Below, piece after piece: positions 25,394 to 33,630 of a DNA stretch of 64,000 nt. The notes under the pieces were generated by a model, which did not search any database, had not been told where the DNA came from, and saw nothing but the letters and a program-made list of their open reading frames with translations. Where the stretch lies: NCBI GenBank assembly GCA_946478895.1, contig CAMLDY010000003.1, forward strand, positions 1 through 64,000, read 5' to 3'. The position numbers and the translations under genes were made by a program. How positions within the stretch are numbered: the stretch's first letter is position 1; each line of letters begins with the position of its first letter. Origin of the DNA: an uncultured Gemmatimonadota bacterium. GTDB lineage: Bacteria > Gemmatimonadota > Gemmatimonadetes > Gemmatimonadales > Gemmatimonadaceae.

Positions 25394-26370
25394 GTCGTCG
25401 TCGCTCTCCACTTCGCAACGGCGTCGATTACTCGGCGGTTGAAGTCCTGCTCGGTTCCGCACCACAGCGCATACTCCCAGCCGGCACGAGCGGTCCCGAG
25501 ACGCAAGGCGTCGTCGCTCCACACTTTCCCCAACGTATTGGCAAGCGCTACCGAATCGCCCGGAGGAACGCTCAGAAGCTGACCGTCGAAGATGTCGGTG
25601 ACTCCCGGGCCCGCCGACGCGATGACGCACTTGCCGAGCGCCATCGCGTTGAGGATGGTGCTGATTCCGGCGGCAATGAGCCGGCCTTTGCGCATTGGAA
25701 CGACGACTATCTTCGCGCCGCGAAGCGCGGCAATCTGCGAAGCTTCGCTGCCATCATCGGGAAGAACGCGCACATTGCGCGGTAATTCGTCGAGGCTGCG
25801 CGAGAAGGTGCTGCCGTGCTCTCTCAGGGACTCGAGCTGTGGATCGACGATCGCCCCGGTATGCCCGGAGCCCTCGACAGCGTCGAAGAAAGTGTCGAAG
25901 TCCCGCATGGAACGCCCGAAGCAAAGCGCATAATCGCCCTCCGGGCTGGGCGCGGGGGCCCGCGCGCTGAAAAGATTGGCCTTGAAGTCCACGAAGCCGC
26001 TGCGATCGCGGGGAATACCGTACACCGCTTCGAGCCCCGCAACATCCTTGAAATAGTGCAGGAAGTAATCGACGTTCCGCAGCAGCAGTCGCTTGGCGAG
26101 CACGCCGAGCTTGCCGGCAATCGACTGCGGCCGATGGAGAAAGACGAGATCGAGCGCAACGAGGGGCGGCGTCGAGCGAAACGGGACCAGCCGTCGCAGT
26201 GCAAGATCGAGAACGATGCGCGAGTCGCAGTTGACGAGGAACACCGCGTCCTCGACGTCGCGGAAGCGCAGAAACTCCGCGGCGTTTCGCGCGATCTCGG
26301 TTCGCCCCGGCGTGCCGTCGGCCGATGTCCAGCGAGGAGGGAATGTCGAAACGTTAGTAACGATCAGCAT
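25390..26370 (-). CDS. GT4-like glycosyltransferase
   Basis: 326 aa, short for a GT-B enzyme. The C-terminal Rossmann half is clear: VRVLPDDGSEASQIAALRGAKIVVVPM and KGRLIAAGISTILNAMALGKCVIASAGPGVTDIFDG, the donor-binding E/N-x(7)-E region in altered form. The N-terminal half is divergent (YFLHYFKDVAGLEAVYGI). It is the second gene after the GT4 at 26447, with a 76-base gap. Probably a cytoplasmic glycosyltransferase of repeat-unit synthesis; donor and acceptor are unknown. Confidence 0.75.
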   Translation of the reverse strand: MLIVTNVSTFPPRWTSADGTPGRTEIARNAAEFLRFRDVEDAVFLVNCDSRIVLDLALRRLVPFRSTPPLVALDLVFLHRPQSIAGKLGVLAKRLLLRNVDYFLHYFKDVAGLEAVYGIPRDRSGFVDFKANLFSARAPAPSPEGDYALCFGRSMRDFDTFFDAVEGSGHTGAIVDPQLESLREHGSTFSRSLDELPRNVRVLPDDGSEASQIAALRGAKIVVVPMRKGRLIAAGISTILNAMALGKCVIASAGPGVTDIFDGQLLSVPPGDSVALANTLGKVWSDDALRLGTARAGWEYALWCGTEQDFNRRVIDAVAKWRATTT

Positions 26371-26446
26371 TGTCGGTTGTGGAGATCAGCGCCGGAATCG
26401 CGCGATCCGGGAGGGCACGTTTTTTTGCGATCGAGAGGCCAGCAAT

Positions 26447-27574
26447 CTAGCGCTGGGCGGCGCGGTGTGCCGCCGTCTTGTAAACGGCGTTCACAGCATC
26501 GGCCCAGGCAGCGTCGCTGAACGCCGAAATCAGTCGACCGCGCGCATGAAAGGAGCGCTCTCTGGCGGCGGCACGATTCTGTTGAATTTCACCAAGCGCG
26601 TTCGCTATTGCCGACGGATCGTCGGGACCAACCAGCAAAGCGTCCGCGTCGGTAAGAACATCCGGAACACCGCCCACGGTGGTGGCGACGATGGGCACTG
26701 ATGCATCCATTGCCTCGAACAGCACTATTGGGGTGCCCTCGGTGCGAGAGCTGAGAACGAAGGCGTCGAAGGCGCTGAAGAGAGATGCGGCACCCGACAC
26801 GGGGCCGTGCCAGGTGATTCGATCTACGACTCCCAGCTGGACGGCGAGCCGCCGCAGCGAATCCAGGTCGGGACCATCTCCAATGATCGAGAGAATCCAA
26901 TTGTCGTCCGTCTCACTGAGCGCGCGGAGCATTACATCCGCTCCTTTTTCGTGAGATAGTCGGCCGACCCATCCCGCGACGAGCTTCCCATCCGCAATCC
27001 CGAGGCGCTCGCGTGCGGCCGAGCGCTCGAGCTGAATCTCGCGCGTGAATCCATTCGGTATGCACGAGATGCGAGATCTGGGTACGCCCGCCGAAACAAG
27101 ACGGTCGACGATCGGCGCAGCGACGGCGATTACACCGGCAGAGCGCCGGAGAGCGAAGCGCTGAATGACCTCGTTGATGCGATTGCGAATTCCACCGCCC
27201 GTAAAACCGTGCACGGTGCTGACCATCGCGATCTTTGCCCGTCGCGCAGCGGCGCCGCCGATGACGTCGGAGCGATAGCCATGGGTATGCACGACATCTG
27301 GCTTGATCCGCGCGATCAAATCGCGAAGCGCGCGATATTCCTCGAGGTAGCTGCGGCCGCCAACGACGACTCGCGACACGGGCACGCCGCGCGCCTCGAG
27401 ACCAGCGATGAAGGGGTGATCGCGTTCGCTGCCCGGGTCAATGACCGCGGCGACGTGGACGCCGGCCTCTGCTTGCATAGTGCTGAGCATCGTAACCACG
27501 CGCTCGAGCCCGCCTTCGCGGCTCGGCGCCAACACGTGAAGGACTCTGAGACGATCAGAGTGAACAGATTTCAC
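26447..27574 (-). CDS. GT4-family glycosyltransferase
   Basis: About 375 aa from a GTG at 27574 chosen because family similarity begins there (LRVLHVLAPSREGGLERVV); the frame stays open to 27697, so the start may lie upstream. GT-B fold with the GGLE loop, HTHGYRSDVIGG, VAGWVGRLSHEKGADVML, IIGDGPDLDSL and the donor-binding SRTEGTPIVLFEAMDASVPIVATTVGGVPDVL (retaining E-x7-E). A cytoplasmic glycosyltransferase adding a sugar to the lipid-linked repeat. It is divergent from the riboswitch-controlled gene at 28002. Two half-matches to -24/-12 elements at 27672-27704 are too poor to call. Confidence 0.87.
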   Translation of the reverse strand: MKSVHSDRLRVLHVLAPSREGGLERVVTMLSTMQAEAGVHVAAVIDPGSERDHPFIAGLEARGVPVSRVVVGGRSYLEEYRALRDLIARIKPDVVHTHGYRSDVIGGAAARRAKIAMVSTVHGFTGGGIRNRINEVIQRFALRRSAGVIAVAAPIVDRLVSAGVPRSRISCIPNGFTREIQLERSAARERLGIADGKLVAGWVGRLSHEKGADVMLRALSETDDNWILSIIGDGPDLDSLRRLAVQLGVVDRITWHGPVSGAASLFSAFDAFVLSSRTEGTPIVLFEAMDASVPIVATTVGGVPDVLTDADALLVGPDDPSAIANALGEIQQNRAAARERSFHARGRLISAFSDAAWADAVNAVYKTAAHRAAQR

Positions 27575-28001
27575 GGCTCGCGGGTAAACAAAAGAAATGC
27601 AGACACTTCCGGTCGGCGAATAGGCGTAGCCAATGGCCAAGTCTGCGGAGTCTCGCTGCGAAATTGAGCCGGTGGCACACTCCTCGCCGCCAAACATTGT
27701 GCCAAGTCAGGCGCATTTGTTGAGGCGGCATACGCGGGGTTGCCGCGGTAAAGCGCTGCAGCGCAATCAATAGATGTGACACAACATTTGAGCAATCGTC
27801 GCCACGTTGTAAGCGAAAGACTCGTGTCTTCCGGAGCGGGTCTTGAAAAATAGAACGGCAGGATCGCGAGCCTCATTCGAGGTGACCGACAAAGGCAAAC
27901 CCGGCGAAAGCCGGCGACGCAAAGCTACGAGGCTACAGCGTATAACAATACGTCATGCCAGTCGAGCCGCCGACTCACACTACCGAGGAGGGCGCGCTTC
28001 C
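27575..28001. other. Intergenic leader containing a c-di-GMP riboswitch
   Basis: 427 bases between divergent genes (part may be the N-terminus of the GT4). The right half holds the riboswitch (27881-27976) and the ribosome site GAGGAGG (27984-27990), 11 bases before the ATG at 28002. The left half (27600-27840) contains several TGGCAC-like words but no dyad of the EPS type. No separate gene is seen. Confidence 0.65.
27881..27976 (+). promoter_or_regulatory. Cyclic-di-GMP-I (GEMM) riboswitch
   Basis: The sequence shows the GEMM-I core in order: GGCAAAC (27894-27900), a 5-bp P2 stem CCGGC/GCCGG closed by a GAAA tetraloop (27901-27914), the near-invariant GACGCAAAGC (27916-27925), then GGCTA as tetraloop-receptor side and a P3 hairpin CGTAT-AACA-ATACG (27939-27952) closed by GGC/GCC. 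P1 can pair CGAC (27887-27890) with GTCG (27961-27964). The same GTCG can instead join AGTCG/CGACT, a hairpin just before the ribosome site, so control is probably at translation start. It controls the Ig-repeat lipoprotein gene. Confidence 0.87.
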
Positions 28002-30137
28002 ATGCGTACTTTATTCCTGGCAGTGACCGGCGCTGTGTTGGGGATCATTGCGTGCACCGCGGGCGGGACATCAACCCTTCCCGTCGAACGCACCCCGGTC
28101 GCTTCAGTCTCGATAACATTGCCGTCGCCGTCGATCATGGTCGGTCAAACGGAGAACGGCACCGCCGTCGCGCTCGACGCCAGCGGTTCTCCCCTGCCCG
28201 GACGTTCGATAACCTGGCAGACATCCAGCGCCGCGATTGCGCACGTTGACGCGGCGGGAGTCATCTCCGGCATCGCTCCGGGTACTGCCACGATCAGTGC
28301 AGCCAGCGAAGGCGTCACCAACCAGGCCTCGCTCTCGGTCGTGGAGGCGCCGCCGGCGCCCGTTGCGAGCGTTTCAGTCGCGCTGGCATCGGGATCACTC
28401 AATCCGGGACAGACCACCCAGGCGACGGCAACTACCCGTGACGCCAGCAACAATGTCCTGTCCGGGCGCGCAGTAAGCTGGAGCTCGAGTGACAACTCGG
28501 TCGCAACTGTCAATTCCTCCGGCGTTGTCACCGCTGTTGCGGTGGGCTCCGCGCAGATCAAGGCGACAAGTGAAGGGCAAAATGGCAGCGCTACGTTGAC
28601 CGTGACGACGGCGCCACCGGTCCCGGTCGCTTCTGTAAGCGTGTCGCTGGCAAACAATTCCCGCAATCCAGGCCAGACCACCCAGGCGACGGCGACTACT
28701 CGCGACGCCAATAACAACGTTCTCACCGGACGGTCGATCAGCTGGAGCTCGAGCAACACCGCTGTCGCCACCGTCTCAGGCTCCGGCCTGGTGACCGCGG
28801 TAGCAGTCGGTACAGCTCAAATCAACGCTACCAGTGAGGGTCAGACTGGAAGCGCAACACTGACCGTTGCAGCACCACCGCCGGTACCAGTAGCTTCTGT
28901 GTCCGTTTCGCTCGCCTCGAACTCCCTGAATCCGGGTCAAACCACTCAGGCGACGGCGACGACGCGAGATGCAAATAACAACGTGCTCACCGGACGTGTG
29001 ATCACGTGGAGCTCAAGCGACCCAGGAGTTGCTACAGTGTCATCGTCGGGCCTAGTCACTGCAATCGCAGTAGGCACAGTTCAGATCCTTGCAGCGTGTG
29101 AGGGCAAGACCGGCAGCAGTGTGCTGACAGTTGCATCAGCCGTCCCTGCCCCAGTGGCATCTGTCAGCGTCTCCCTGGCGAACGGGTCATTGACGCCGGG
29201 ACAGACAACCCAGGCGACAGCGACGACTCGCGACGCGAGTAACAATGTGCTCACGGGCCGCGCAATTTCCTGGAGCTCCTCCGACAATGCGGTGGCAACG
29301 GTGTCGGGCTCCGGCCTCGTGACGGCCGTCGCCGTCGGCACCGCCAGCATCAGGGCAACGAGCGAAACAATAACGGGCAGCGCAAACGTGTCCGTACAGG
29401 CGCAGGGTGCCTCGAACGAGCCGTCGGGAATGACCGTGGTATCCGACAGGCCGTTCAATGCGCTGCACGAGCTCGGCTGGGACGAGCCATCCAACGGTGG
29501 CTCCGGCGGCAAGATCGTTCAGGATGCGACCGCGCCGAAGTCGCCGTCCAACATCCTCCAGGTCACTTACCCAGCCGGCTTCCAGGGCGGCGGTGCACCG
29601 TGGGATGGTGATTCGCCGAATTTCCTGTACAAGACCGTGTACGTCTCGCATTGGTCGAAGGTCTCGGACAACTGGCAGGGTCACCCCGGCTCACTGATCA
29701 ACAAGCAGTATTACCTCTACACGTCGACCGACGTACCGAGCATCGTGATCGTGCTGCACGGCGCGAACGCCGATCCCCTGGTTCCGTTCATCGAAGGACA
29801 GAACATCGTCCAGGGTGGTCAGGGCTCCGCTGACCCACAGAATCCGGATTGGGGTCCGAACCTCGGAGTGCCTGCCGCACAGACGCGGGTAACCCGCGGA
29901 CAGTGGTTCCACATCGAGCTCGTGGCAGCCATGAACACCGTCGGAAATGCCGACGGCTATCTCGATCTATGGCTGGACGGTGTCCACATCACCCATGTGG
30001 GCGGCATCAAGTTCCAGAACAGCTCACCGTCGTGGAGATCGCTCCACTACGCTCCGGTTTGGGGCGGTGGTGGCGGCACGGTTGCCAACACGATGTACAT
30101 GTACTTCGATCACCTGTACTTTAGCGGCAAGAACTAA
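28002..30137 (+). CDS. Surface lipoprotein with five Ig-like (Big_2) repeats and C-terminal jelly-roll domain
   Basis: 711 aa. Signal peptide with a lipobox (TGAVLGIIAC), so Cys18 or so is lipidated. Five Big_2-type domains of about 88 residues (about 32-465), each with VASVSV..., PGQT, WSSS, VATV and VTAVAVGTA-like strands. The C-terminal 240 residues (from PSGMTVVSDRPFNALHELGW) look like a concanavalin/polysaccharide-lyase-type beta sandwich (ENTMYMYFDHLYF-like end, GYLDLWLDGVHI). It probably binds or trims EPS outside the cell. The ATG at 28002 has GAGGAGG upstream; the frame in the riboswitch is not coding. Expression depends on c-di-GMP by inference from the leader. Ends before a terminator. 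Confidence 0.87.
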   Translation: MRTLFLAVTGAVLGIIACTAGGTSTLPVERTPVASVSITLPSPSIMVGQTENGTAVALDASGSPLPGRSITWQTSSAAIAHVDAAGVISGIAPGTATISAASEGVTNQASLSVVEAPPAPVASVSVALASGSLNPGQTTQATATTRDASNNVLSGRAVSWSSSDNSVATVNSSGVVTAVAVGSAQIKATSEGQNGSATLTVTTAPPVPVASVSVSLANNSRNPGQTTQATATTRDANNNVLTGRSISWSSSNTAVATVSGSGLVTAVAVGTAQINATSEGQTGSATLTVAAPPPVPVASVSVSLASNSLNPGQTTQATATTRDANNNVLTGRVITWSSSDPGVATVSSSGLVTAIAVGTVQILAACEGKTGSSVLTVASAVPAPVASVSVSLANGSLTPGQTTQATATTRDASNNVLTGRAISWSSSDNAVATVSGSGLVTAVAVGTASIRATSETITGSANVSVQAQGASNEPSGMTVVSDRPFNALHELGWDEPSNGGSGGKIVQDATAPKSPSNILQVTYPAGFQGGGAPWDGDSPNFLYKTVYVSHWSKVSDNWQGHPGSLINKQYYLYTSTDVPSIVIVLHGANADPLVPFIEGQNIVQGGQGSADPQNPDWGPNLGVPAAQTRVTRGQWFHIELVAAMNTVGNADGYLDLWLDGVHITHVGGIKFQNSSPSWRSLHYAPVWGGGGGTVANTMYMYFDHLYFSGKN
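28357..29412 (+). repeat. Four tandem 264-bp coding repeats (Ig-like domains)
   Basis: The word CAGGCGAC recurs at 28419, 28683, 28947 and 29211, exactly 264 bases (88 codons) apart each time. Each unit encodes one Big_2 domain with near-identical core text (TTQATATTRDA). The first Ig-like domain (28100-28356) is diverged. The exact spacing points to recent in-frame duplication and a chance of copy-number change by recombination. Unit boundaries are approximate. Confidence 0.85.
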
Positions 30138-30156
30138 AGCCCAATCATCGAATGGC

Positions 30157-30193
30157 GCGCCCAGGTCAGACCCAAGGGGTTTGGCCTGGGCGC
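30157..30193 (+). terminator. Rho-independent terminator after the Ig-repeat gene
   Basis: Outer 9-bp stem GCGCCCAGG / CCTGGGCGC with a further inner stem around AAGGGG, followed by TTCGTTTT, 20 bases after the stop at 30137. Confidence 0.8.
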
Positions 30194-30238
30194 TTCGTTT
30201 TGGGAGCGTGGCTATCCATTGCGCCACCCGGCCAAGGC

Positions 30239-30256
30239 TGTTGCGCGGGAGCGACA
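30239..30256. promoter_or_regulatory. Putative activator-binding dyad (site 4)
   Basis: TGTTGC, gcggga, GCGACA: 11 of 12 positions. It ends 116 bases before the sigma-54-like promoter at 30373. Confidence 0.68.
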
Positions 30257-30372
30257 CCCATGCCTCCGAGCCTGCGTGGTGTGCCACTCCCCTTTCCGTC
30301 CCGATCTCGGTAAGTCATTGCGAGATCACAGTTTAGCCGCTGCGATGACGGGGCCCTGACATTCCAGACCCG

Positions 30373-30388
30373 GGGCGTTCGGTTTGCA
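30373..30388 (+). promoter_or_regulatory. Sigma-54 (-24/-12) promoter for the formyltransferase-fusion/wecB unit
   Basis: GGGCGTTCGGTTTGCA: GGC at -24, complete TTGCA at -12, exact 10-base spacing (8 of 12 positions). Expected transcription start near 30399. Confidence 0.58.
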
Positions 30389-30464
30389 CTTCGGCGGGCA
30401 CCTGCGTGCGGTCTCCGGAGACCAGGAGCGACGCAGAAACCGACACCTCGGATCAACGAGATAT

Positions 30465-32570
30465 ATGCCGAAACGTTCCTTACGCTGGCTCGCAGGCCGT
30501 TCGCTCGATGCGGCACTTTGGCGACCGTCCCATGCGGCGTACATGCGAAACCAATTCTTTCACCGGGCCAGAAACGCCGACCTCGGCTATTCGGACCGCG
30601 ACCACCTCGTCGCCGCCGCACAGTGGCTGGGGCGAGCGCAGGATGTCACCGGCGATGGTGGCGTAAGTGGCCGCTATAACCTGCGTTCAGGATGGTCGTC
30701 GTCGTATCCAGAGACGACTGGATACATCATCCCGACGTTCATCGCGCTGGCAAAATCCGTTGACAGTTCTTTCCACAACCGCGCAGCCGAATGCGTAAGG
30801 TTCCTGCGCTCGATCCAGCTTGGCGACGGCGCATTTCCCGGCGGCGAGCTGCACGAGAACCGCACGCGTCCCTCCATCTTTAACACCGCGCAGATTCTGC
30901 ACGGCCTCGTGGCGTGGCACGCGGAGACCGGGGACATCGACGCCGCGGAATCCGCATCCCGCGCCGCCAATTGGCTCGTTGCGCAACAGGACGCCGACGG
31001 ATGCTGGCGCAAGCACATTTACAACACCGTGACTGCGTACTCTGCACACGCTTCCTGCTGGCTCGCCGAAGCCGGCCGGCACTTTGGTGTTTCGAAGTGG
31101 GAGCAGGCGGCGGAACGTCATCTTGACTGGGTGCTCACCAACGTCGACGACGAGACCGGCTGGATCGATAAAGTCGGCTTCTCCGCCGACGACCACGAAC
31201 GGCGAAGAGCGGTTACGCATACGATCGCGTATACGATCTGGGGTGTGCTGGATCTTTCCGAGACTCTCGGTCGAGAGGATGGCGTCGCTGTTGCTCGGCG
31301 CGCGGCAATCGCGGTAGCGAGACGCCTCGAGCTAAGTGGTCGGTTGCCCGGCGTTCTCGATCATCGTTGGCGTACCGCGAATCCCGGGTATGCGTGCCTG
31401 ACCGGCAATGCGCAGATGGCGCTCACATGGTTCCGGCTCGGAATGCGCGATGGAGATCTGCGCCTGGTGAACGCGGCGCTCAAGGCGCTCGATCTGGTGA
31501 AGGCGGCGCAGCCGATGGAAAGCCTCGACCCGGGAATTCGCGGCGGCATTCCGGGGTCAGCGCCGGCGTGGGGCGACTATCTCTACATGGCGATGCCGAA
31601 CTGGTCGGCGAAGTATTTCATCGATGCAATGATGGCAAAGGAACGTGCCATCGAGTGGCTCGCGTCCTTCGAAGGCATCGGCTGGAGCGCACCCGTGGAT
31701 GTGTCGCGCTCGCTGCCGGCGGTGTCGAGTTTCGCCGCATCACCGATACGGGTAGTGATGCTATCGAGTCCCGACTCGCACAAAGTGCCGCAGATGACAC
31801 GTGCCTGGGCGGACTGGGGATTTCGACCAGCGGCGGTGGTAATCGAACACCGGAATGAAACGCCCACTCGCGAGAGGATAAAAGCGCGCCTCGCGCAGGA
31901 TGGTTTTTTTGGACCTCTGCGCCGGTCGGTGGCTCAGCGATCTCGCGAGGCTTTCGCCAGGACTACCGGTGGCGGCGGACCGACAACCGACGTGGCGGTG
32001 TTCTGCCACCAGGAAGGCATACCGGTGATTCATGTCGGGCCACTCTCCGATCCGGTATCCGTCGACGCCGTCGGCCGGCTCGAGGCGGATATATTGATTC
32101 ATGCGGGTGCGGGAATTCTGCGTCGCGGAGTTTTGAGCACGCCGAGGCTGGGAACGCTGAATGCGCACATGGGAATGCTTCCCCGCTATCGCGGAATGAA
32201 TGTCGCCGAATGGGCGGGACTCGAGGGGAGCACAGTTGGGTGCACCGTGCATTTGATCAACGAAGGGATTGATACCGGCGACATCATCGCGGTCGCCGAA
32301 GTCGACAAGAGTTCCGCGGACAACATCCGGGGCCTTCGCGCCCTGGTCGACGACGCCCAGATCACGCTGCTCGGAAAGGTGGTGCGATGGATCGTTGAAT
32401 CCGGCACGCTACCACCCGCTCGACCGCAACACCCTGACGAAGGTCGCCAGTACTTCGAGATGCACCCGGAGCTGCGCGCGATACTCGAGGACAAACTCGC
32501 CTCGCAGGACCGCGGTTCCTCGTCGCACGCACCGTCCGTCACCGCCGAACCGGAGCTCGCCGCGACATGA
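30465..32570 (+). CDS. Fusion: alpha/alpha-toroid (prenyltransferase/squalene-oxidase-like) domain plus formyltransferase
   Basis: 701 aa from the ATG at 30465; the upstream TTG is inside the promoter. Residues about 45-400 are repeats of a helical toroid, with QxGDG-type words (RSIQLGDGAFPGGE, VAQQDADGCWRKH, VLTNVDDETGWID) as in squalene cyclase or prenyltransferase-like folds. From about 428 (IRVVMLSSPDSHKVPQMTR) comes a Rossmann formyltransferase domain of the Fmt/sugar N-formyltransferase type with the catalytic Asn-His-Asp: LNAHMGMLPRYRGMN (about 565-579) and INEGIDTGDII. It probably formylates an amino sugar using formyl-tetrahydrofolate; the role of the toroid is unknown. Its stop overlaps the wecB start (ATGA). 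Confidence 0.85.
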   Translation: MPKRSLRWLAGRSLDAALWRPSHAAYMRNQFFHRARNADLGYSDRDHLVAAAQWLGRAQDVTGDGGVSGRYNLRSGWSSSYPETTGYIIPTFIALAKSVDSSFHNRAAECVRFLRSIQLGDGAFPGGELHENRTRPSIFNTAQILHGLVAWHAETGDIDAAESASRAANWLVAQQDADGCWRKHIYNTVTAYSAHASCWLAEAGRHFGVSKWEQAAERHLDWVLTNVDDETGWIDKVGFSADDHERRRAVTHTIAYTIWGVLDLSETLGREDGVAVARRAAIAVARRLELSGRLPGVLDHRWRTANPGYACLTGNAQMALTWFRLGMRDGDLRLVNAALKALDLVKAAQPMESLDPGIRGGIPGSAPAWGDYLYMAMPNWSAKYFIDAMMAKERAIEWLASFEGIGWSAPVDVSRSLPAVSSFAASPIRVVMLSSPDSHKVPQMTRAWADWGFRPAAVVIEHRNETPTRERIKARLAQDGFFGPLRRSVAQRSREAFARTTGGGGPTTDVAVFCHQEGIPVIHVGPLSDPVSVDAVGRLEADILIHAGAGILRRGVLSTPRLGTLNAHMGMLPRYRGMNVAEWAGLEGSTVGCTVHLINEGIDTGDIIAVAEVDKSSADNIRGLRALVDDAQITLLGKVVRWIVESGTLPPARPQHPDEGRQYFEMHPELRAILEDKLASQDRGSSSHAPSVTAEPELAAT

Positions 32571-33628
32571 AGCTGCTCCACGTAGTCGGCGCCCGTCCCA
32601 ACTTTCCGAAGCTCGCGCCCGTACTTCGCGCAGGCAAAGCGGCTGGAGTGGCACAGGTCGTAGTTCACACCGGGCAGCACTACGACGAAGCGATGTCCGA
32701 GAACTTTTTCAGGGATCTCGGCATCGCCGCACCGGATGTGAATCTTGGCGTCGGCTCCGACACCCACGCTGTTCAGACAGCGCGCATCATGGAACGGATG
32801 GAGCCGGTTCTGATCACAGAGCACCCAGACTGGCTGGTCGTGTACGGTGATGTCAATTCAACCATGGCCGCCGCGATCGTGGCGTCGAAGCTCGGAATTC
32901 GCGTTGCGCACGTCGAAGCGGGCCTGCGCAGCTTCGATCGCACCATGCCGGAAGAGCTCAATCGGCTGGTCACCGACCGGCTGGCGAATCTGTTGCTGAC
33001 TCCGTCGCGCGACGCCGATGCGCAGCTGCGCGCCGAAGGCGAGCCGGACGAAGAGATCGAGTTCGTTGGCAACGTCATGATCGACAGTCTCTTCTTCGCA
33101 TTGCCGGCGGCCCGCGCAACAGGATTCCGCGAGAGCATCGGAGTCAACGGGTCAGCGGTGGTGGTGACCCTTCACCGGCCGTCGAACGTCGACGACCCGG
33201 TGAGAATTCGCACCCTCGCAGCGGTGCTGAGCGAAATTGCCAAGGACCGCGAGGTTGTCTTCCCTGCCCATCCCCGGACGCGTCGGCGTCTCGAAGATGC
33301 TGGACTAAAGATTGATCGCGTCCAAATGCTCGAGCCGGTGGGGTACCTCCAGATGCTGGACCTGGTCGAGCATGCATTTGCCGTCGTCACTGACTCGGGT
33401 GGGCTACAGGAAGAGACCACCGCACTCGGCATTCCGTGCCTCACCGTTCGACCCAACACCGAGCGACCGATCACGATCACCGAAGGCACGAACCGACTGG
33501 TACCGAATCCCGAGGACCTCGTCGCACTTTTGCGCGAAGTGGTACGGCCCGCGACCCCGCCGCGCCCTGAGGGCTGGGATGGGCGCGCGGGCGAGCGCAT
33601 CATCGCCGCTCTGGGCCGGCGCGCTTAG
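32567..33628 (+). CDS. wecB: UDP-N-acetylglucosamine 2-epimerase (non-hydrolysing)
   Basis: 353 aa, normal for WecB/MnaA. Motifs in order: MKLLHVVGARPNFPKLAPVL, HTGQHYDEAMSENFF, VYGDVNSTMAAA, the catalytic acidic residues in HVEAGLRSFDRTMPEE, VTLHRPSNVDD with the active-site His, and VTDSGGLQEE with PNTERPITI for UDP binding. It converts UDP-GlcNAc to UDP-ManNAc, a precursor for EPS repeat units, in the cytoplasm. Coupled by ATGA overlap to the upstream fusion gene. It converges on the flippase gene with only two bases between the stop codons. Confidence 0.95.
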   Translation: MKLLHVVGARPNFPKLAPVLRAGKAAGVAQVVVHTGQHYDEAMSENFFRDLGIAAPDVNLGVGSDTHAVQTARIMERMEPVLITEHPDWLVVYGDVNSTMAAAIVASKLGIRVAHVEAGLRSFDRTMPEELNRLVTDRLANLLLTPSRDADAQLRAEGEPDEEIEFVGNVMIDSLFFALPAARATGFRESIGVNGSAVVVTLHRPSNVDDPVRIRTLAAVLSEIAKDREVVFPAHPRTRRRLEDAGLKIDRVQMLEPVGYLQMLDLVEHAFAVVTDSGGLQEETTALGIPCLTVRPNTERPITITEGTNRLVPNPEDLVALLREVVRPATPPRPEGWDGRAGERIIAALGRRA

Positions 33629-33630
33629 GG

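Larger units (their letters stand above)
30138..30464. other. Intergenic region with terminator, activator dyad and sigma-54-like promoter
   Basis: 327 bases without a gene. In order: the terminator (30157-30193), the dyad (30239-30256), the -24/-12 site (30373-30388), then a leader of about 65 bases to the ATG at 30465. A TTG in frame at 30384 lies inside the promoter and cannot be the start. Confidence 0.65.

Noticed and set aside
27672..27704. TGGCACACTCCTCGCC (plus) and TGGCACAATGTTTGGC (minus) as sigma-54 promoters
   Set aside because: The -24 halves are perfect, but the -12 elements read TCGC and TTGG, and no matching dyad is found nearby, unlike at the six accepted sites.
27843..28001. 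Coding extension of the Ig-repeat protein upstream of 28002
   Set aside because: This stretch is the riboswitch and ribosome site; the translated text has no signal peptide, while the product from 28002 has a lipobox.
28357..29412. Tandem repeats as a CRISPR array or mobile element
   Set aside because: Units of 264 bases are in frame and encode Ig-like domains; there are no spacers, no cas genes and no terminal inverted repeats.
30384..30464. Coding extension of the formyltransferase fusion from TTG at 30384
   Set aside because: The codon lies within the -12 element of the predicted promoter, and the family-like text starts after the ATG at 30465.
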